A DNA stretch of 8,330 bases from Paracoccaceae bacterium (GTDB taxonomy: Bacteria > Pseudomonadota > Alphaproteobacteria > Rhodobacterales > Rhodobacteraceae). The translations under genes were made by a program, and so were the position numbers. Location: NCBI GenBank assembly GCA_030626365.1, contig DAOUPC010000112.1, forward strand, positions 1 through 8,330, written 5' to 3'. Positions 5,422-8,330 of this stretch are shown here, piece by piece. The notes under the pieces were generated by a model that worked only from the letters and a program-made list of their open reading frames with translations, searched no databases and was not told the origin of the DNA. Each line of letters starts with the position of its first letter. The stretch's first letter is position 1.

Positions 5422-6027
5422 TCATCGCAAGGTTCGCCGTCCGTGGGCGGTGTCGAATTCGGCCATCAACGCGGCCGGTCCCACCTCGTATTCGACACGG
5501 GGATCATTCATCGCCACCAGCGCGCGCAGGTCATCCGCCAGCGGGTGCGCCACCACAAGGCGGCGCAGCGTACAGCCAGAGGTGGCCAGTATTGATCCGG
5601 GGTGCAGCGTGCCCTGCCACTGGATCAGCGCCGGGAACAGGTTGTCATAGGGAAGGCAACCACCATCAGGCACCGCCATACGCCAGCGCAGATCGCCCCG
5701 GCGAAGGTCAACGGGCGACCCCACGCCTTTGGGCAATGCGGCCAGCGCGGACGCAAGATCAGGCGTGCGACAGATCCAGTTGCTTAGCCGCGCCGGGCCG
5801 GTAAAAGCATCCAGATCGAACCATCGGGCCCTGCCGGGATCGGGCGCGGCGGGGTCAATGGCGATTGCCTCAAGGTACAATCCATCACCAAGCCCCAAAA
5901 GCCGGTTATGGGTGCCAAACAGGTCATGCTGCCCACCGGGTTGCAGGGTCACACCAAGCGCGGTCTCGATCGCCTCGGTGGCCTCGTTCAGCGTGGCACC
6001 CGCCACGGCCAGATGATCCAGTTCCAT
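5422..6027 (-). CDS. VOC-superfamily protein, glyoxalase-like domain
   Basis: This encodes a 201-residue protein resembling the Glyoxalase_3-like (PF13468-type) VOC group. It starts MELDHLAVAGATL, with H5 in the usual first metal position, and has the GTHNRLLGLGDGLYLEAIAID block (38-58), with E53 in the usual acidic ligand position. A second half includes LSNWICRTPDL and ends with a strand containing RVEYEVGP. VOC folds use paired beta-alpha-beta-beta-beta units to bind a metal and act as lyases, dioxygenases or resistance proteins; the reaction here cannot be named. The start at 6027 follows an excellent GGAGGG ribosome site about 5 nt upstream. It is the first gene of a close-packed run with the small ORF, the TerB-J gene and the EEP gene. 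It is probably cytoplasmic: no signal peptide. Confidence 0.88.
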   Translation of the reverse strand: MELDHLAVAGATLNEATEAIETALGVTLQPGGQHDLFGTHNRLLGLGDGLYLEAIAIDPAAPDPGRARWFDLDAFTGPARLSNWICRTPDLASALAALPKGVGSPVDLRRGDLRWRMAVPDGGCLPYDNLFPALIQWQGTLHPGSILATSGCTLRRLVVAHPLADDLRALVAMNDPRVEYEVGPAALMAEFDTAHGRRTLR

Positions 6028-6052
6028 TCCACCCTCCGGGTTATTCGCGTGC

Positions 6053-6081
6053 AGTTTGCTTAGGGTCGCCAGCTATGTAAA
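6053..6081 (-). promoter_or_regulatory. Candidate promoter of the VOC operon
   Basis: On the minus strand, TTTACA (6081-6076, five of six matches to TTGACA) is followed by a 17-nt spacer and CAAACT (6058-6053, three of six matches to TATAAT). This lies about 25 nt before the VOC start codon and just upstream of its GGAGGG ribosome site. The -10 match is weak. The rest of the 129-bp gap to the transporter gene shows only a short GAGCGCTC palindrome after the transporter stop, without a T-run. Confidence 0.3.
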
Positions 6082-6156
6082 GCCGAAGGGGCAGAGAACT
6101 GTCTTGTGGCGTTCAAACGAATTCACTCAAGGGTTTTATGAGCGCTCTTGCCGCAC

Positions 6157-7077
6157 TTATCGGGGTGAAAACAGCCGCCGCAGCGCGCCATACTGGCTTA
6201 GCCCGACACCTGCCAGGATCAGCAGCATCGCCCAGATCAGCGAGGGCGGCAAAGCCTCGCCCAGGATCAGCGCACCCAGCAGAACCGACCACACCGGCAC
6301 CTGATAATTGACCAGACTCAGAAACACCGGCCCAGCCGTACGCGCCACGGTGACCCGCAACAGGTTGGCCGCCGCCGTCGGCACAAGCCCCAGAAACGCC
6401 ATCACCATCAGCGTATAGGCATCCGGGCTGGGTGGTGGGCCCTCAACCGCCCATGCAACCGGAACCACACAAAGCGCGCCAATGCCAAGCAGGACCGCCG
6501 TCAGGCCAAGCGGATCAACCGCAGGCAGGCGGCGAAGTTGCACCGAACTGACCGCATAGCACGCCGCCGCACCCAAACAGGCCAGCCGCCCGGGCAGTTC
6601 CAGCGCCGCACCCGTGTTTTCAAACACCTGCGCCCCGATCAACAGGACCACCCCGGCAAAGCCAATCACAAAACCGGCCAGCCGCCGCCATGTCATCCGC
6701 TCGCCCGGCACCAGAAAATGCGCCAGAGGCAGCACAATCAGCGCCACGCTGGCCATCGACACGCCGGCAAAGCCAGAGGTCACATATTGCTGTCCCCAGC
6801 TAAGCAGCATAAACGGCACCGCCGAACTGAGCAGCGACAGAATGCCCAGACTGGCCCATTGCGTTGGCGTGGGCGCAACAACGAACAGGCGTGCCCCCCG
6901 CCCCAGCCAGACCGCCACGGTCAGCACCGCCCCGAAACTGATCCGCGCGGCGGCCAGCCAGAATGGCGTGATCCCCACAAGGGCCAGTTCAATGGCCAGA
7001 AACGTGCCCCCCCAGGTCAGCCCCAGAACGACAATCATGATCCAGCTTTTGGGCGTTATATCGGGGGACTGATCCAT
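6157..7077 (-). CDS. DMT-superfamily (EamA) transporter
   Basis: This encodes a 306-residue inner-membrane protein made of two EamA repeats with about ten hydrophobic helices, the normal size for drug/metabolite transporters. The first repeat opens with IMIVVLGLTWGGTFLAIELA, followed by TPFWLAAARI. The second ends with the signature VPVWSVLLGALILGE, followed by a final helix LLILAGVGLSQY and a basic tail. Such proteins usually export amino acids, metabolites or drugs by exchange with protons; the substrate is not evident. Placement just downstream of ilvC makes an amino-acid-related role imaginable, but a likely terminator separates them. The start at 7077 follows AAAGGAAG with 4-5 nt spacing. 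A longer in-frame start at 7164 would read through the terminator hairpin and is rejected. Confidence 0.92.
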   Translation of the reverse strand: MDQSPDITPKSWIMIVVLGLTWGGTFLAIELALVGITPFWLAAARISFGAVLTVAVWLGRGARLFVVAPTPTQWASLGILSLLSSAVPFMLLSWGQQYVTSGFAGVSMASVALIVLPLAHFLVPGERMTWRRLAGFVIGFAGVVLLIGAQVFENTGAALELPGRLACLGAAACYAVSSVQLRRLPAVDPLGLTAVLLGIGALCVVPVAWAVEGPPPSPDAYTLMVMAFLGLVPTAAANLLRVTVARTAGPVFLSLVNYQVPVWSVLLGALILGEALPPSLIWAMLLILAGVGLSQYGALRRLFSPR

Positions 7078-7098
7078 GGCTTCCTTTACAAACGAAGA

Positions 7099-7123
7099 CC
7101 CCCCGATCCACAGGACCGGGGGG
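7099..7123 (-). terminator. Intrinsic-type terminator after ilvC
   Basis: The minus-strand RNA forms CCCCCCGGUCC-UGU-GGAUCGGGGGG, an 11-bp stem with a three-base loop. One pair is G·U on this strand; on the plus strand it would be an A·C mismatch, so the hairpin fits leftward transcription better. It is followed by UCUUCGUUU, a broken U-tract. It lies 51 nt after the ilvC stop and 21 nt before the transporter start codon, so readthrough could still supply the transporter. Confidence 0.65.
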
Positions 7124-7145
7124 CTGCCGGGGGCTATTGTCTGGC

Positions 7146-7167
7146 AGGGTGGGTAAAGACCCACCTT
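7146..7167 (-). other. Hairpin just after the ilvC stop codon
   Basis: GGTGGGT (7148-7154) pairs perfectly with ACCCACC (7159-7165) around a four-base loop; one wobble and one A-T pair extend it to 7146-7167. It begins 7 nt after the ilvC stop codon. No T-run follows on the minus strand, so it is more likely an RNA 3'-end stabiliser or pause element than a terminator by itself. Confidence 0.55.
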
Positions 7168-7174
7168 TGCCCGA

Positions 7175-8197
7175 TCAGTTTTTGGCTTTGTCGACCATCT
7201 TGCCGGCAGAAATCCACGGCATCATGCCGCGCAGGGTTTCACCGACCTTTTCGATCTGATGTTCGTCGTTCAGGCGCCGTGTCGCTTTGAAATGCGGCTG
7301 ACCCACAGCATTTTCCAGCATGAAGTCACGCACGAATTTACCGTTCTGGATATCGGTCAGAACCGCCTTCATCCGGGCCTTTGTTTCCTCATAAGGCAGG
7401 ATGCGCGGACCAGAGGCGTATTCGCCGTATTCCGCCGTGTTAGAGATCGAATAGTTCATGTTGGCGATGCCGCCTTCATAAATCAGGTCAACGATCAGCT
7501 TTACCTCGTGCAGGCATTCAAAATAGGCCATTTCCGGCGCATAGCCTGCCTCGACCAGGGTTTCAAAGCCCATGCGGATCAGCTCGACCAGACCGCCACA
7601 CAGCACCGCCTGTTCGCCGAACAGGTCGGTTTCGCATTCTTCGCGGAAATTGGTTTCGATGATGCCCGAGCGCCCGCCACCAATGGCCGAGCAGTAGGAC
7701 AGGCCGATTTCCAGCGCCTTGCCGCTTGCGTCATTTTCCACGGCCACAAGGCAGGGCACGCCGCCGCCTTTGGTGTATTCGCCGCGTACCGTGTGGCCGG
7801 GGCCTTTGGGGGCCATCATGATCACGTCAACGCCGGGCTTTGTATCGATCAGACCAAAGTGGATGTTCAGACCGTGGGCAAAGGCAATCGCCGCGCCGTC
7901 GCGCAGGTTGTCATGCACATACTTCTTATAGGTTTCAGCCTGAAGTTCGTCGGGCATGGTGAACATGATCAGGTCACACCAGGCGGCGGCCTCGGCTATG
8001 CCCATGACCTTAAGGCCTTCGCCTTCGGCCTTTTTGGCAGAGGGGGAGCCTTCGCGCAGGGCGACAACAAGGTTCTTGGCACCGGAATCGCGCAGGTTCA
8101 GCGCATGGGCGTGGCCCTGGCTGCCATAGCCCAGAATGGCGACTTTCTTGTCTTTGATCAGGTTGATATCGCAATCGCGATCGTAATAGACGCGCAT
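7175..8197 (-). CDS. ilvC: Ketol-acid reductoisomerase, class I
   Basis: This encodes a 340-residue cytoplasmic enzyme of valine, leucine and isoleucine synthesis. It uses NADPH and Mg2+ to isomerise and reduce 2-acetolactate and 2-aceto-2-hydroxybutyrate to the dihydroxy acids. The N-terminal Rossmann domain has GYGSQG (23-28) and the LREGSPS loop (47-53), whose R48, S51 and S53 suit NADPH. H108 (AFAHGLNIHFG) and K131 (APKGPGHTVR) are in place. The knotted C-terminal domain has the metal ligands D191 and E195 (ETDLFGEQ), then E227 and E231 (FECLHEVK), and S252 near the substrate. The length is that of the short class I form. The start at 8197 follows AAGAAGGA with 8 nt spacing. The last residues are AGKMVDKAKN. 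Two hairpins follow the gene, and an unusual leader precedes it. Confidence 0.98.
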   Translation of the reverse strand: MRVYYDRDCDINLIKDKKVAILGYGSQGHAHALNLRDSGAKNLVVALREGSPSAKKAEGEGLKVMGIAEAAAWCDLIMFTMPDELQAETYKKYVHDNLRDGAAIAFAHGLNIHFGLIDTKPGVDVIMMAPKGPGHTVRGEYTKGGGVPCLVAVENDASGKALEIGLSYCSAIGGGRSGIIETNFREECETDLFGEQAVLCGGLVELIRMGFETLVEAGYAPEMAYFECLHEVKLIVDLIYEGGIANMNYSISNTAEYGEYASGPRILPYEETKARMKAVLTDIQNGKFVRDFMLENAVGQPHFKATRRLNDEHQIEKVGETLRGMMPWISAGKMVDKAKN

Positions 8198-8205
8198 TTT
8201 GGCGT

Positions 8206-8217
8206 TCCTTCTTTGTT
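8206..8217 (-). promoter_or_regulatory. ilvC ribosome binding site able to pair with the upstream leader
   Basis: The ilvC ribosome site AAGAAGGA sits within AACAAAGAAGGA on the minus strand. It can pair with UUCUUCUUGUU at 8310-8300: eight consecutive pairs including one G·U, a single bulged A, then three more. Those leader bases overlap the second and third Leu codons and the Val codon of the candidate leader peptide. Pairing would hide the ribosome site unless a ribosome sat on those codons. This is inferred from complementarity; no folding was computed. Confidence 0.4.
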
Positions 8218-8234
8218 GGTTACTTTGTTGGTTG
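8211..8234. repeat. 12-bp direct repeat in the ilvC leader
   Basis: CTTTGTTGGTTA (8211-8222) is followed directly by CTTTGTTGGTTG (8223-8234), 11 of 12 identical. In the ilvC mRNA this gives two CCAACAAAG copies just 5' of and touching the ribosome binding site. The stretch is A/C-rich and G-poor, so probably unstructured. Only the copy next to the ribosome site takes part in the leader pairing described above. Confidence 0.75.
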
Positions 8235-8284
8235 ATGTGCTTGTGCCTTTCTAACTGGCGTTGCGCGGATTGTGATTTCAGTTT

Positions 8285-8317
8285 TTATGAGTATTTAGGA
8301 ACAAGAAGAAGATTCAT
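8285..8317 (-). CDS. Candidate ilvC leader peptide MNLLLVPKYS
   Basis: A ten-codon ORF starts at 8317 and ends with TAA at 8287-8285, 87 nt before the ilvC start. Codons 3-6 are CTT CTT CTT GTT, so four of ten residues are branched-chain amino acids, the end products of the IlvC pathway. The CTT Leu codon is used less than CTG in GC-rich genomes, which would sensitise it to charged tRNA supply. Weaknesses: no Shine-Dalgarno is visible in the 13 bases before it, the CTT run could be a chance triplet repeat, and no clear terminator with a U-run lies between it and ilvC. TAAATA lies 6 nt before the ATG, so it might be read from a leaderless mRNA, but the window edge hides any -35 box. Confidence 0.45.
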   Translation of the reverse strand: MNLLLVPKYS

Positions 8318-8330
8318 TCGTAGTATTTAG

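Noticed and set aside
6137..6156. Terminator after the EamA transporter
   Set aside because: A GAGCGCTC palindrome lies there, but it is too short to fold with a loop and has no T-run on the minus strand.
7078..7164. Longer start for the EamA transporter
   Set aside because: The extension reads through the terminator-like hairpin and has no transporter character. The ATG at 7077 has a strong ribosome site and gives the family's usual length.
7259..8254. Long plus-strand ORF opposite ilvC
   Set aside because: It is the antisense shadow of a clear ilvC, has no recognisable domain, and its length follows from the strong codon bias of ilvC.
8236..8285. Classical terminator/antiterminator pair in the ilvC leader
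   Set aside because: Only a 5-bp AACTG/CAGTT pairing with a long loop and a three-pair GCG/CGC stem were found, with no following U-run.

Overview
The window looks like chromosomal DNA from a Rhodobacteraceae alphaproteobacterium, probably of the Roseobacter group. It is GC-rich, and its proteins have the character of that group: a class I ketol-acid reductoisomerase, a short secreted protein ending in a PNGDIIIRR tail, and a TerB plus J-domain co-chaperone. The assignment rests on protein character only. I see no phage, insertion sequence, CRISPR array, tRNA or rRNA. All clear genes but one, the rhodanese gene, lie on the minus strand.

Reading leftward from the right edge, the first unit is ilvC (8197 to 7175) with a leader of at least 133 nt. 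The leader contains a possible ten-residue peptide, MNLLLVPKYS, with three consecutive Leu codons and a Val codon. The same codons can base-pair with the ilvC ribosome binding site, which suggests amino-acid-responsive control. Two hairpins follow ilvC, and the second resembles an intrinsic terminator. Next comes a DMT/EamA-family transporter (7077 to 6157).

The second unit is a close-packed run: a glyoxalase-like VOC protein (6027 to 5422), a possible 70-residue small ORF (5414 to 5202), a soluble TerB-J protein (5189 to 4497) and an endonuclease/exonuclease/phosphatase-fold enzyme (4497 to 3484). The last two overlap as TGATG. A secreted protein (3445 to 2996) follows, with what looks like its own promoter at leaderless spacing.

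The third part is a plus-strand single-domain rhodanese (2540 to 2950). It converges on the secreted-protein gene and diverges from a catabolic-looking operon: a Tas-like aldo/keto reductase (2404 to 1358), a DUF849/BKACE beta-keto acid cleavage enzyme (1333 to 422) and a cysteine-rich lipoprotein (425 to 99) coupled by an ATGA overlap. The left edge holds an 11-bp tandem repeat array with GATAC cores overlapping the lipoprotein stop codon.

Most of the window is ordinary accessory metabolism. The points most worth a second look are the ilvC leader, the disulfide-rich lipoprotein tied to the BKACE enzyme, the small ORF in the VOC to TerB-J gap, and short tandem repeats with 11 or 12 bp periods at four separate places.
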